Positions 25,283-33,627 of a DNA stretch of 64,000 nt are shown one piece after another. Position numbers and translations under genes: made by a program. The number at the start of each line of letters is the position of its first letter. The first letter of the stretch is position 1. Below the pieces are notes generated by a model, which ran no database searches, was not told the origin of the DNA, and saw nothing but the letters and a program-made list of their open reading frames with translations. Source of the stretch: Actinomycetota bacterium (GTDB lineage Bacteria > Actinomycetota > UBA4738 > HRBIN12). Location: positions 1 to 64,000 of the forward strand of contig DASQWI010000022.1 of the NCBI GenBank assembly GCA_035640355.1, written 5' to 3'.

Positions 25283-26194
25283 CTACGTCGCTGCGCGGGT
25301 GCGTGATGCCGCGTCCATCGCGGCTCGAAGCCGTTGGACGGGCCCCCGGATGGCCAGCTCTTCGGCGAGCTCGGTGAGCGACTCGTCGTCTCGCTCGCCC
25401 TGCCACCGGTCGAGCGGCGCGGTTGCGTTCACCGGAACGATCCGCCGCATGGTCGCGATGTAGTCGGCCGATTCACGGATCCTCGCTCGGAGCGCGGGCT
25501 TTCCCTTCAGAGGCCCGGCGCGCGGATGTTCCGACGCAGAGTCGGCGACGAGGTCGTCGAGCGACGCATACGACTCGATCAGCGCCTGAGCCGTCTTCGC
25601 GCCGACGCCACGAACCCCGGGGAGCGAGTCGCTCGGATCCCCGCGCAAGATGGCGAACTCCGCGTAGCGGTTGGCCGGGACACCCATGCGTTCGAGCACG
25701 CCGGCCTCGTCGAGCTCGGCGAGCTCCGACACCCCGCGAACGGTGAGGAGCAGCTTCACCGCCGGATCGCGAACCAGCTGGATGAGGTCGCGGTCGCCGC
25801 TGACGATCTCGTTCCGATCGTTCGGCGCCGCCTGCACGCAGAGGGCACCGATGGCGTCCTCGGCCTCCCACCCCTGCGTCTGCGCCTGCGGCATCCCCGC
25901 GAGGTCGAGCACCTGGCGGAGCATCGTGAACTGATCGGGCAGGCCCTCCGGGTCCGCCTGGCGTTGCGACTTGTACCCGGCGTACAGGTCCGTTCGCGCG
26001 GACGGACGCCACTCGTGGTCGTACGCGTGGACGACCTCGTCGGGTCGCCGCGACAGGAGCAGGCTCGTCACCATGTCGAGGTAGCCGTGGAGCGCGCCCG
26101 ACGGGCGTCCGCCCGGGGTCTTGATCGCCTCGCCCATCGCGAAATACGCGCGGTACATCAGGCTCGACACATCCAAGAGAACGCGGTGGGTCAC
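25283..26194 (-). CDS. 5'-3' exonuclease (PolI N-terminal/FEN-like)
   Basis: A 303-residue flap-nuclease-family protein, GTG start at 26194 (VTHRVLLDVSSLMYRAYFAM). The metal-binding acidic motifs appear in order: YDHEWRPSARTDLYAGYK, QGWEAEDAIG and IVSGDRDLIQLV. The helix-hairpin-helix GDPSDSLPGVRGVGAKTAQALI follows. It resembles the exonuclease domain of DNA polymerase I encoded separately. The GTG overlaps the DinB stop (GTGA). Confidence 0.9.
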   Translation of the reverse strand: MTHRVLLDVSSLMYRAYFAMGEAIKTPGGRPSGALHGYLDMVTSLLLSRRPDEVVHAYDHEWRPSARTDLYAGYKSQRQADPEGLPDQFTMLRQVLDLAGMPQAQTQGWEAEDAIGALCVQAAPNDRNEIVSGDRDLIQLVRDPAVKLLLTVRGVSELAELDEAGVLERMGVPANRYAEFAILRGDPSDSLPGVRGVGAKTAQALIESYASLDDLVADSASEHPRAGPLKGKPALRARIRESADYIATMRRIVPVNATAPLDRWQGERDDESLTELAEELAIRGPVQRLRAAMDAASRTRAAT

Positions 26195-26709
26195 GCGCGC
26201 AGCGTATCGGCGGCTGGCCAGGGGAGCTCGAACGCGCCGAGGAGGTTGTCGAGATCGCCTGGGGAGTGCCCGCATTCGGTGAAGTACCGAGCGAGTTCGC
26301 TCCGGTGCTGCGTGCCGTGACTCACGATGTGGGCGACCACAAGCCATCGCGGTCTCGTGAAGTGGGCATCAGTGCCCCACGGCTCGGCGAGCGCTTGGTC
26401 GTCGAGCGACTCGACGAAGGCGCGGAGCCGCACGTCCTCCTCGAGGCAGAACGCGTGCAGGGCGCTGAGGTCCTCGAGCGTGAACCCGTATTCCCACACG
26501 TACGTCTCGCCCACGTCGTTGCCGATGCAGAACTCGCGCCAGCTCCAGTCGACGTCGACGAGGTGCCGGATCGTCTGGAACGCGCTCCCGTGGTCGAGCA
26601 CACCGTCCTTTCGGAGTTCGTCGTCGGAGAGATCCGCGGCGGTCGTCAGGATTCGATCGTTCGCCCAGGCGTGATATCGAACGAACGCGAGCAGGGATTC
26701 GCCATCCAT
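26191..26709 (-). CDS. DinB-family metal-binding four-helix protein
   Basis: A 172-residue DinB/YfiT-like protein. The metal-binding histidines are in IRHLVDVDWSWREF and VVAHIVSHGTQHRSELARYF. Family members include thiol-dependent S-transferases and DNA-damage-inducible proteins of unknown activity. It is translationally coupled to the downstream exonuclease. The promoter is leaderless: TAGGGT then 6 nt then ATG. Confidence 0.88.
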   Translation of the reverse strand: MDGESLLAFVRYHAWANDRILTTAADLSDDELRKDGVLDHGSAFQTIRHLVDVDWSWREFCIGNDVGETYVWEYGFTLEDLSALHAFCLEEDVRLRAFVESLDDQALAEPWGTDAHFTRPRWLVVAHIVSHGTQHRSELARYFTECGHSPGDLDNLLGAFELPWPAADTLRA

Positions 26710-26715
26710 CCGTCA

Positions 26716-26721
26716 ACCCTA
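26716..26721 (-). promoter_or_regulatory. Leaderless -10 (TAGGGT) of the DinB-exonuclease pair
   Basis: On the minus strand TAGGGT is followed by TGACGG and the ATG at 26709. Confidence 0.6.
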
Positions 26722-26831
26722 GCGGTGCTGTAGTCAGGCGTCGTCCGGGCGAGCCATGATGCTCGGTACATAACGAACGCCTCGACACGTCGAGCAGTAA
26801 ACGCTCAACGACAGCAGCGTACGACCGTGAC

Positions 26832-27293
26832 CTAGCCTGTTGGGGCACCCTTCGTCGGGTACTCGCGCGACAGCTTGTCGAGATCATCGATGAGCGGTGG
26901 AAGGTCGGTCCGGTCCATGGCATCGGTCAGGTGGAAGTTGAGGCGAACCTTGCCGAAAACCTTGCCGAAGCCCTCCGGACCGGCATCGCCCTTGATCGTT
27001 ATGTGGCCAAGCGCGTCCAGCTCCAAGGTGAGGCCGATCCACGGCTCCATCGGCTCGAAGGATGCTTCCTTCCTCTCCCCTTCGTACATCTCGCGGAGCT
27101 GGTCATGGAATTGTGAGAATTCTTCAGTGCGAAGCTGCGCCGCGTACGTCGCTCGCCATGGCTTGATGTCAATCCGGATCTCGCTTTCCACCCAGTTGCC
27201 ATCCCAGTAGTCATTAGCCTGCGGGCGACTCCGTCGCAGGACCCGGATTTCGATGTGGTCCTCGCCTCGCCGCCCAACAAATAGCTCTGGCAT
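26832..27293 (-). CDS. WapI-like immunity-family hypothetical protein
   Basis: A 153-residue acidic protein. The pattern NDYWDGNWVESEIRIDI, then an EEFSQFHDQLREMY helix, LTLELDALGHITIKG and a closing DLDKLSREY resembles WapI-type immunity and related DUF proteins. No toxin gene is adjacent, so it is an orphan. Base composition is visibly less GC-rich than its neighbours (runs such as gaaaacc and gaattgtgagaattc), suggesting recent acquisition. The family call is moderate only. Confidence 0.6.
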   Translation of the reverse strand: MPELFVGRRGEDHIEIRVLRRSRPQANDYWDGNWVESEIRIDIKPWRATYAAQLRTEEFSQFHDQLREMYEGERKEASFEPMEPWIGLTLELDALGHITIKGDAGPEGFGKVFGKVRLNFHLTDAMDRTDLPPLIDDLDKLSREYPTKGAPTG

Positions 27294-27426
27294 CGGTTTT
27301 CAGTGTGACACGGAGACATGACGGACAGCGGGTGGCTCGCCTCGGTCAGACCACGCCGGTTACGGCGAGAAGGCGGTGATCACGGGCGAACCCTAGGCGA
27401 GAACAGCTCACCGGCGGCGTCATCGC

Positions 27427-27432
27427 TAGACT
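27427..27432 (+). promoter_or_regulatory. Leaderless -10 (TAGACT) before the AlkZ-like gene
   Basis: TAGACT is followed by 6 nt (CCGCCG) and then ATC at 27439, where ATG or GTG would be expected. The geometry matches the other leaderless promoters in this window. Confidence 0.5.
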
Positions 27433-27438
27433 CCGCCG

Positions 27439-28482
27439 ATCGCCGAGCGGACCCTCACCGAACGTCAGCTGAATCGCGCGCTGCTCGCGCGTCAGCTCCT
27501 GCTCGAGCGTCGACGCGTGCCGCTCGCCACGGCGGTCGAGCGCGTCGGCGGACTTCAGACGCAGTACGCGCCGACGGCGTACATCGGTCTGTGGTCACGG
27601 CTCGACCGGTTCCGCCGCGACGACCTCACCCGGGCCCTCGAACGACGTACCGTCGTGCAGGGAACGCTCATGCGGGCGACCATCCACATCGTCTCGGCCC
27701 GCGACTATCCACTGTTCGTCGAGGCCGTGCGGGGGACGCGCCGCGAGTGGTGGCTCTCGGCGACGCGACGTCGCGATCAGCCTCACAACCTTCAGGCTGT
27801 GGCGGGGCGCCTGCGAGCGCTCCTCGCCGACGGGCCACGGCGTCGCGAGGAGCTCATTGCGCACCTCGGCGTCGACACCACGACGTGGAACGGCGTGCAG
27901 ATGTGGGTCGACCTCGTGCGGGCGCCTCCGTCCGGCACCTGGGAACGCCGGCGCGCCGACGTATTCGCGCTCGCCGACCACTGGCTCGGCCGGTCGTCGC
28001 CGGTTTCGGAGCGCGACGCGATCGATCACCTCGTGCGCCGGTATCTCGGCGCGTTCGGCCCCGCGTCGCGCAAAGACGTGCAGAGCTTCACCGGTCTGTC
28101 GGCGAAGGCGCTCGCGTCATCGTTCGAACGCCTGAGCCTTCGGCGCTTCCGCGACGAGCAGGGCGGTGAGCTGCTCGACGCCCAGCGTGCGCCCCTGCCC
28201 GATCCCGAAACGGAGGTGCCGCCGAGGTTCCTGGGGCCGTGGGAGGCGGCGCTCCTCGTTCACGCCCGTCGAACCCAGATCCTGCCCGAGCGCCATCGAT
28301 CCCGGGTCTTCCACGTCAAGATCCCGCAGTCGATATCCACGTTCCTCGTCGACGGCCGGGTCGCCGGGGCGTGGACGTACGAGGGCGGCCGGGTCGAGCT
28401 CGAACCGTTCGAGAAGCTCCCGCGACAGGCGAAGCAGGATCTGGATGAGGAGGCCGAGCGCCTGTCGGCATTCCTTGCGTGA
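27439..28482 (+). CDS. AlkZ-like winged-helix DNA-binding protein (HTH_42 family)
   Basis: About 347 residues from codon 27439. The family N-terminus LTERQLNRALLARQLLLERR continues into GGLQTQYAPTAYIGLWSRLD and GTLMRATIHIVSARDY; the C-terminal VFHVKIPQSISTFLVDGRVAGAW segment also fits. AlkZ homologues are DNA glycosylases that unhook interstrand crosslinks; many relatives are uncharacterised. The first ATG/GTG/TTG in frame is GTG 27517, which would delete the conserved N-terminus. ATC at 27439 sits exactly where a leaderless start should be. Confidence 0.8.
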   Translation: MAERTLTERQLNRALLARQLLLERRRVPLATAVERVGGLQTQYAPTAYIGLWSRLDRFRRDDLTRALERRTVVQGTLMRATIHIVSARDYPLFVEAVRGTRREWWLSATRRRDQPHNLQAVAGRLRALLADGPRRREELIAHLGVDTTTWNGVQMWVDLVRAPPSGTWERRRADVFALADHWLGRSSPVSERDAIDHLVRRYLGAFGPASRKDVQSFTGLSAKALASSFERLSLRRFRDEQGGELLDAQRAPLPDPETEVPPRFLGPWEAALLVHARRTQILPERHRSRVFHVKIPQSISTFLVDGRVAGAWTYEGGRVELEPFEKLPRQAKQDLDEEAERLSAFLA

Positions 28483-28521
28483 GACAGCTCGCGTCGGTGG
28501 GAAGCACTAGGGTTGCGTGCC

Positions 28522-28785
28522 ATGCGGGGCGATCGGGTGGAGGTCGTCGTCGACTCGGGCGCGGGTGTCGTGAAGTACGACATCGAGGCGACGAAGGCCG
28601 GCCGTCGCGTCGAGATCACCACGTCTCGCGGCGTCATCGAGGTCTCCGAGGTGACGCGGAACGGAACGCCGGTCCGCACCGGTCGGTTCATGGCCGACCG
28701 CGTGGTCGCCCTCGTGGAGCATCCGGCGCCGGACGTTGCGCCGCGCCGCCGCCGCGTCGCGCGCGGTCAGAGCAGCCTGCTCTAG
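28522..28785 (+). CDS. Hypothetical 87-residue protein
   Basis: ATG at 28522 lies 8 nt after TAGGGT (28508-28513), probably leaderless. The sequence alternates charged and hydrophobic residues (DRVEVVVDSGAGVVKYDIEA), suggesting a small beta protein, with an Arg-rich C-terminal tail (PRRRRVARGQ). I recognise no family. It is convergent with the peroxiredoxin gene. Confidence 0.65.
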   Translation: MRGDRVEVVVDSGAGVVKYDIEATKAGRRVEITTSRGVIEVSEVTRNGTPVRTGRFMADRVVALVEHPAPDVAPRRRRVARGQSSLL

Positions 28786-28789
28786 GCGG

Positions 28790-29245
28790 CTACGCGCTGA
28801 GCGCGGCGAGCGCGTTCGGAACGGTGTCCTGCGGCGTGACCGCGTACCACGCCCGCTCGATCCGTCCCTCCTCGTCGACGAGGAACGAGGACCGGATGAT
28901 GCCGATGCTCCCGCGTTTCTTCTCGCCCCACGCGCCCCACGCCTCGGCCACCTCGTGGCGGGGATCGGAAAGCAGTGGAAACCCAAGCCCGTACTTCCGG
29001 TCGAACGCCAGCTGCTTGTCGGGCATGTCCGGCGAGATCCCGATGACCTCCGTCCCGATGCCGGCGAGGTCCTGCCTGTGGTCGCGGAGCGAGCAGGACT
29101 GGGTGGTGCACCCCGGCGTGTCCGCCTCGGGATAGAAGTAGACGAGCACCTTGCGGCCGCGCAGGTCGGCCAGGCTGACCCGCCTCTCGTGCTGGTCGGC
29201 CAGCTCGAACGGCGGGGCGGTGTCTCCGGGTTCAAGTCTCGCCAT
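28790..29245 (-). CDS. bcp: Thioredoxin-dependent peroxiredoxin (Bcp/PrxQ type)
   Basis: A 151-residue peroxiredoxin that reduces H2O2 and organic peroxides. The peroxidatic Cys is in YFYPEADTPGCTTQSCSLRD (PxxxTPGC), and the second Cys five residues on is the PrxQ-type resolving Cys. GGAGG 5 nt before the ATG supports the start. Confidence 0.93.
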   Translation of the reverse strand: MARLEPGDTAPPFELADQHERRVSLADLRGRKVLVYFYPEADTPGCTTQSCSLRDHRQDLAGIGTEVIGISPDMPDKQLAFDRKYGLGFPLLSDPRHEVAEAWGAWGEKKRGSIGIIRSSFLVDEEGRIERAWYAVTPQDTVPNALAALSA

Positions 29246-29382
29246 CGATCCTCCGAACAGAACCTACCCCGTTCGTCATCCCCACCACGTGGTCGTGGCC
29301 GACGCCGACTGGGCTCAACGGCCGAGCCGAATGAGCCGATACCGCACTACGGACTCGAATTTTTGAGCGAGGTGGATCCGCG

Positions 29383-31071
29383 CTGCCCAACGCCGACCAG
29401 AACGCCGCACCGAAGAGAAGGCTCGAACGGAGCAAGGAAGCCGCCCCCACGGCCGCCGACCGGAAGTGGGCCGCTCGCCCCGGCCTGAGCTGGCTCCTGC
29501 GTGTTGGCATCTTCCTGTTCCCGCTGGCGTGCGCGTTTGCGGCGACGCTCCTCGTCCGCGCGCTGTTGCCCGATGCGACCGAGAGAACCGTTGCCGCTTG
29601 GATCGGGCTGCTGGTGCTCGGCATCGTCGTGGCGATCGTCGCGGAGAATGCCGCTCGACGGCTCATCCCACTCGCCACGCTCCTGAAGCTGGCAATGCTG
29701 TTCCCGGGCAGGGCGCCGTCCCGGTTCAAGCTCGCGCGACGGGCCGGCAGCGTTCGGCAGCTCGAGGAACTGACGGAGAGCGAGGCAGGCGATGCCAGCG
29801 GTGTTGCGGAGGCCATCCTGACCCTCGTCACAGCGCTCGGGGCGCACGACAGTGCGACGCGAGGTCACGCAGAACGGGTTCGCGTGTACACGGACATGCT
29901 CGCGGAAGAGCTCGAGCTCCATGAGATCGATCGATACAAGCTGCGGTGGGCCGCGCTCTTGCACGACATCGGCAAGCTCTCGGTCGACGCCGCGATCCTC
30001 AACAAGAAGGAACCGCTTACCGACGGAGAGTGGGACCAGATCAAGAAGCACCCGGTCGAGGGCGTTCGGATGATCGAACCCCTCGCCGGCTGGCTCGGGA
30101 CGTGGGCCGACGCGATCGCGCACCACCACGAGCGTTACAACGGCACCGGGTACCCGGCCGGGCTCGCGGGAGAGCAGATCCATATCGGCGCGCGGATCGT
30201 CGCGGTTACCGACGTGTACGACACCATGACGTCGGCGCGGTCGTACAAGAAGCCGCTGTCGGCACGAGCCGCACGTGAGGAGCTGGTGTGGGCCGCAGGC
30301 AAGCAGTTCGACCCGGTGGTCGTTCGGGCCTTCCTGTCGATCTCGCTTCCGCGCTTGCTGTGGGCCACCGGTCCGGCCTCGCTCCTCGTGCACCTTCCGT
30401 TCCTCGCCCGGCTCCCCACGCTGGGCAGGGTCGTGACGTCCTCCGGTGCGCAGGCCGTCACCGCGTCCGTTGCCGCCGGCGTTGTCGCTGTTGGATTGAT
30501 CGCCCCTGCGGCCGCTCCCGCGGTGCGCCCGGTCACCGACGTCGTCCGCACGCAGGGGGAGGACACAAGGGATATCGGCGGGTCGGGTGAAGTCAGGAAC
30601 GAAAACGTCACCGATGAAGGCCACGACGGCGATCGTGACCGAGATGGAAAGGGCTCAGGTGACAAGGGCGAAGGTGGCGGCGGCGCCGGCGGAGGCGGCG
30701 CAGGCGGAGGCGGCGCAGGCGGAGGCGGTGGCGGACAGGTAAATGAACCGGTGGCACCGTCCCCGCAGCCCGAACCGCAACCGCAGCCGGACCCCGAGCC
30801 GGACCCGAAGCCGGATCCCAAGCCGGATCCCAAGCCAGAGCCGTCGCCGACCCCCGAAGGCGTGCGGGTTCCCGACGTCGTTGGGCTCCGCGAGACCGAC
30901 GCGACGGCCCGCCTCGAAGCGGCGGGGTTCGTCGTGCGCGTGGTCAAAGAATGGACTAACGACCCTGAGTTCAAGAATCTCGTCGGTGACCAGTCGGACC
31001 CAGCCGGATCTCGCGTGCCGGACGGGACGAGGATCACCGTCACCGTGATGAAGTGGCGGAACAAGAACTGA
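29383..31071 (+). CDS. Membrane HD-GYP phosphodiesterase fused to an extracytoplasmic PASTA domain
   Basis: The open frame runs from 29335 and contains conserved-looking sequence before any ATG/GTG/TTG. CTG 29383, with GAGGTGG upstream, is the best start (562 residues); TTG 29566 would cut the first membrane span. Order: basic head, two TM segments (about 48-100), HD-GYP domain (HDIGK at 194-198; HHHERYNGTGYP at 247-258), a hydrophobic span near 361-383, a Gly-rich then Pro/Asp/Lys-rich linker, and a PASTA domain (about 493-562, VRVPDVVGLRETDATARLEA). HD-GYP hydrolyses cyclic di-GMP; PASTA binds peptidoglycan fragments. I know of no characterised protein with this layout. Confidence 0.85.
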   Translation: MPNADQNAAPKRRLERSKEAAPTAADRKWAARPGLSWLLRVGIFLFPLACAFAATLLVRALLPDATERTVAAWIGLLVLGIVVAIVAENAARRLIPLATLLKLAMLFPGRAPSRFKLARRAGSVRQLEELTESEAGDASGVAEAILTLVTALGAHDSATRGHAERVRVYTDMLAEELELHEIDRYKLRWAALLHDIGKLSVDAAILNKKEPLTDGEWDQIKKHPVEGVRMIEPLAGWLGTWADAIAHHHERYNGTGYPAGLAGEQIHIGARIVAVTDVYDTMTSARSYKKPLSARAAREELVWAAGKQFDPVVVRAFLSISLPRLLWATGPASLLVHLPFLARLPTLGRVVTSSGAQAVTASVAAGVVAVGLIAPAAAPAVRPVTDVVRTQGEDTRDIGGSGEVRNENVTDEGHDGDRDRDGKGSGDKGEGGGGAGGGGAGGGGAGGGGGGQVNEPVAPSPQPEPQPQPDPEPDPKPDPKPDPKPEPSPTPEGVRVPDVVGLRETDATARLEAAGFVVRVVKEWTNDPEFKNLVGDQSDPAGSRVPDGTRITVTVMKWRNKN

Positions 31072-31079
31072 CGCGCGGG

Positions 31080-31625
31080 CTACGCGAGTAGCACCAGGAT
31101 GACGAGCACTGCGGCCGGGATCTCCACCACCGCCGCCAAAGCCGCAACCAGGGCGGCCACGAGGATGGCCGGACGGAGCACGGCTGAGATCGCCGCGTAC
31201 GGTGAGAGCACCTCGCGGGATCCGAACACCACCTTGGCCAGGCCGAAAAGCGCGGCGAGCGTTGCGATCGGACCCCGTCTCCGCGTCGAGGGGTCGCGGA
31301 GATGCGCGGCCCGAGTGCGAACGTCCGCCGGGAGCGTTCGAGCTCGCTTCGGAAGCTCGCGCAGCTGTCCCACTCCGGCCACGAACAGGACGAGTACTCC
31401 GGCCGGGATGAGCGCGATCGCGAGGATGACGATGCGCGCGATCCATTCGTTCGCGTCCTCGGGCGGGGCATCCGCGAGGCCAACGCCCCACGCAGCCGTC
31501 ACCGAGATCGCCGCGACAGTCGCGAGCGACGACAGTCCTCTGAGGACGCGAGCCGCGACTGCGAGGACGCGTCGAAGCGCGTTCGCGGCGCGCTCCTGAA
31601 CCGGGAGCGTTGGTGCTCCGTTCAC
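31080..31625 (-). CDS. Hypothetical membrane protein
   Basis: A 181-residue protein with three to four predicted membrane spans: around 33-50, IARIVILAIALIPAGVLVLF, and a C-terminal pair AILVAALVAALAAVVEIPAAVLVILVLL. Between the spans is a basic cytoplasmic loop (LRELPKRARTLPADVRTRAA). No family recognised. It is convergent with the HD-GYP-PASTA gene (8-bp gap) and shares its strand with the gene at 31635-32384. Confidence 0.65.
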   Translation of the reverse strand: MNGAPTLPVQERAANALRRVLAVAARVLRGLSSLATVAAISVTAAWGVGLADAPPEDANEWIARIVILAIALIPAGVLVLFVAGVGQLRELPKRARTLPADVRTRAAHLRDPSTRRRGPIATLAALFGLAKVVFGSREVLSPYAAISAVLRPAILVAALVAALAAVVEIPAAVLVILVLLA

Positions 31626-31634
31626 GCTGAGGCT

Positions 31635-32384
31635 CTACCCCGCGGCGGTCGCGTCGAGTCGCTCGAGCTCGGGCGTCGTGGCGATTCGCGACAGGAAGGA
31701 CGCGGCTACGTCCACCAACCGGCGCTTGGCCAGCGAGAGGTAATGGCCGTCCACGACGTCGCGGACGCTGCTCCATGCGGCCACGAGCATCTCGGCGTTG
31801 GCCGGATAGCCCGGATGCGTCGACAGGCCTGACAGCACGCGCACGTTCGAGTTCACGGACCGTGCGAGTAGGGCGGTCTCCAAGACGAACGCGCGATACA
31901 CGGCCGGCTCGTTCTGGAGCCGCTGGGCCTGAGTCTCGTAGACGTCCGCGTTCTTGGCGCACACCTCGACGATGCCCGAGCGCAGGTACGCGTCCTCGCG
32001 CGACTCGCCCGGCTCCTGGACATGACGGCTACCGGGTACGGCCACGAGGTTCGGATGCGGGGTGACAGCGACGGAGAATCCGTTCGCGCGTGCGAGTGCG
32101 CAGAACGCCTCGATGTACCGAACCGGGTGGAGCCGTTCGTGGAGCGGTGTCTTGTCCCACGCCTCCGGGTCGTACATGACGAGTGTGACGTCATCGGGGA
32201 TCGCGCCGCTCTGAACATCCTCCGCGAATGCCTCGTAGCTGGCCCACGCGCGCCCGTGCGTCGCGCCGGGCCATCCGCCGAGCGCGACCGCGTCGTCGGA
32301 CCCGAACACCCGGTCGGCCACCCCACGATCGACGGCGGCGATCGCGCGAACCGAACCCGTCGCGGTCATCCACAGCTGTCTCAC
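31635..32384 (-). CDS. Hypothetical protein, possibly TIM-barrel-like
   Basis: A 249-residue soluble protein from GTG 32384 (ATG 32369 is possible). Segments such as LVMYDPEAWDKTPLHERLHP, YIEAFCALARANGFSVAVTPHPNL and VRVLSGLSTHPGYPANAEML suggest an alternating beta/alpha barrel that may bind a sugar or peptide, but I do not recognise a named family and no signal peptide is present. It diverges from a small acidic protein gene 20 bp away. Confidence 0.65.
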   Translation of the reverse strand: MRQLWMTATGSVRAIAAVDRGVADRVFGSDDAVALGGWPGATHGRAWASYEAFAEDVQSGAIPDDVTLVMYDPEAWDKTPLHERLHPVRYIEAFCALARANGFSVAVTPHPNLVAVPGSRHVQEPGESREDAYLRSGIVEVCAKNADVYETQAQRLQNEPAVYRAFVLETALLARSVNSNVRVLSGLSTHPGYPANAEMLVAAWSSVRDVVDGHYLSLAKRRLVDVAASFLSRIATTPELERLDATAAG

Positions 32385-32404
32385 GGAGATGACAGACTAC
32401 GGCG

Positions 32405-32638
32405 ATGAACGAGACGCCTCGCGACCGTGACGAAGCGGACGCAGCCGATGAAGCGCTGGAGTCACGAGACGACGTCTCGAGTGACGCGACGGTGCCCGAA
32501 GCGGATGCGCTCGAACAGGCCGCCGACGCCACACGCCGGAGCGTGGACGATGACCCCTCGGTAGGGGATCGTCCCGAGGCGGACGCGCTCGAGCAAGCGC
32601 GCGGTGTCGGCGATGACGAGGACGAAGAACGGCGCTAA
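32405..32638 (+). CDS. Small acidic protein with PEADALEQA repeats
   Basis: A 77-residue highly acidic protein. The motif PEADALEQA occurs twice, encoded by 32495-32520 and 32573-32598, separated by an Asp-rich stretch, and the protein ends DDEDEERR. Similar small acidic proteins are frequent in actinobacteria and have no assigned function. No Shine-Dalgarno is evident, so the start is tentative. Confidence 0.6.
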   Translation: MNETPRDRDEADAADEALESRDDVSSDATVPEADALEQAADATRRSVDDDPSVGDRPEADALEQARGVGDDEDEERR

Positions 32639-32776
32639 ACGCGGCGGGCCAGCGGATCGGTGAACCGTCCGTCCAACAGGGGGTCGCGTCCCTCGCGGGC
32701 GGTCGGTACCATCGGACCAGCGCATCCCTGGAACGTCGCGCCCGCGGACGCCGGGCCATCGCCGAGGAGGAACGCC

Positions 32777-33616
32777 ATGACGATCGTCAAAGCCGCACTG
32801 CTCCAGACCGACTGGTCGGGCGACCAGGAGTCGATGACGGACAAGCACGAGGAGGCCGCCCGCGAGGCCGCCGCCCAGGGAGCGCAGGTCATGTGCTTCC
32901 AGGAGCTCTTCTACGGTCCGTACTTCTGCCAGGTCCAGGACGCGCAGTACTACAGCTACACCGAACCGATCCCGGACGGGCCGACGACGAAGCGGTTCCA
33001 GAGCGTGGCCAAAGAGCTCGGCATGGTCATGGTGCTGCCCATGTACGAAGTCGTGCAGTCCGGGCTGTACCACAACACCGCCGCGGTGATCGACGCCGAC
33101 GGCACCTACCTCGGCAAGTACCGCAAGCAGCACATCCCGCAGGTGAAAGGGTTCTGGGAGAAGTTCTACTTCGCGCCGGGAACCGGCGGATATCCCGTGT
33201 TCGAGACCGCCGTGGGCAAGGTCGGCGTCTACATCTGCTACGACCGTCACTTCCCGGAGGGCTGGCGGATCCTCGGGCTGCACGGCGCGGAGATCGTGTT
33301 CAACCCGTCGGCGACGCACCGGGGACTCTCCGAGTACATCTGGCGGCTCGAGCAGCCCGCGGCCGCCGTGGCGAACATGTACTTCGTCGGCGCCATCAAC
33401 CGGGTCGGAATCGAGCCGCTCGGAGAGAACGACTTCTACGGGCAGAGCTACTTCGTCGATCCCGAAGGGCAGTTCGTCGGCGAGGTTGGTGACGCCTACA
33501 AGCCGGAGCTGATCGTCCGGGACCTGGACCTCAACAAGATCCGTGAGGTTCGCGATCGGTGGGCGTTCTACCGGGACCGCCGGCCCGACGCGTACGACTC
33601 GATCGTCGCGCGGTAA
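32777..33616 (+). CDS. Nitrilase-superfamily N-carbamoyl amidohydrolase (beta-ureidopropionase type)
   Basis: A 279-residue carbon-nitrogen hydrolase. The Glu-Lys-Cys triad is visible in CFQELFYGPYF, KYRKQHIP and VYICYDRHFPEG. The sequence resembles beta-ureidopropionase/N-carbamoylputrescine amidase, which releases CO2 and NH3 from N-carbamoyl compounds. GAGGAGG precedes the ATG. It heads an operon with an LLM enzyme and an ABC importer. Use of carbamoyl amino acids from pyrimidine or hydantoin breakdown is inferred; dihydropyrimidinase is not in the window. Confidence 0.88.
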   Translation: MTIVKAALLQTDWSGDQESMTDKHEEAAREAAAQGAQVMCFQELFYGPYFCQVQDAQYYSYTEPIPDGPTTKRFQSVAKELGMVMVLPMYEVVQSGLYHNTAAVIDADGTYLGKYRKQHIPQVKGFWEKFYFAPGTGGYPVFETAVGKVGVYICYDRHFPEGWRILGLHGAEIVFNPSATHRGLSEYIWRLEQPAAAVANMYFVGAINRVGIEPLGENDFYGQSYFVDPEGQFVGEVGDAYKPELIVRDLDLNKIREVRDRWAFYRDRRPDAYDSIVAR

Positions 33617-33627
33617 GGGGTAGGCCG

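Noticed and set aside
26191-26709. Y-family DNA polymerase IV (also called DinB)
   Set aside because: The protein is a 172-residue four-helix DinB/YfiT metal-binding protein with no polymerase motifs.
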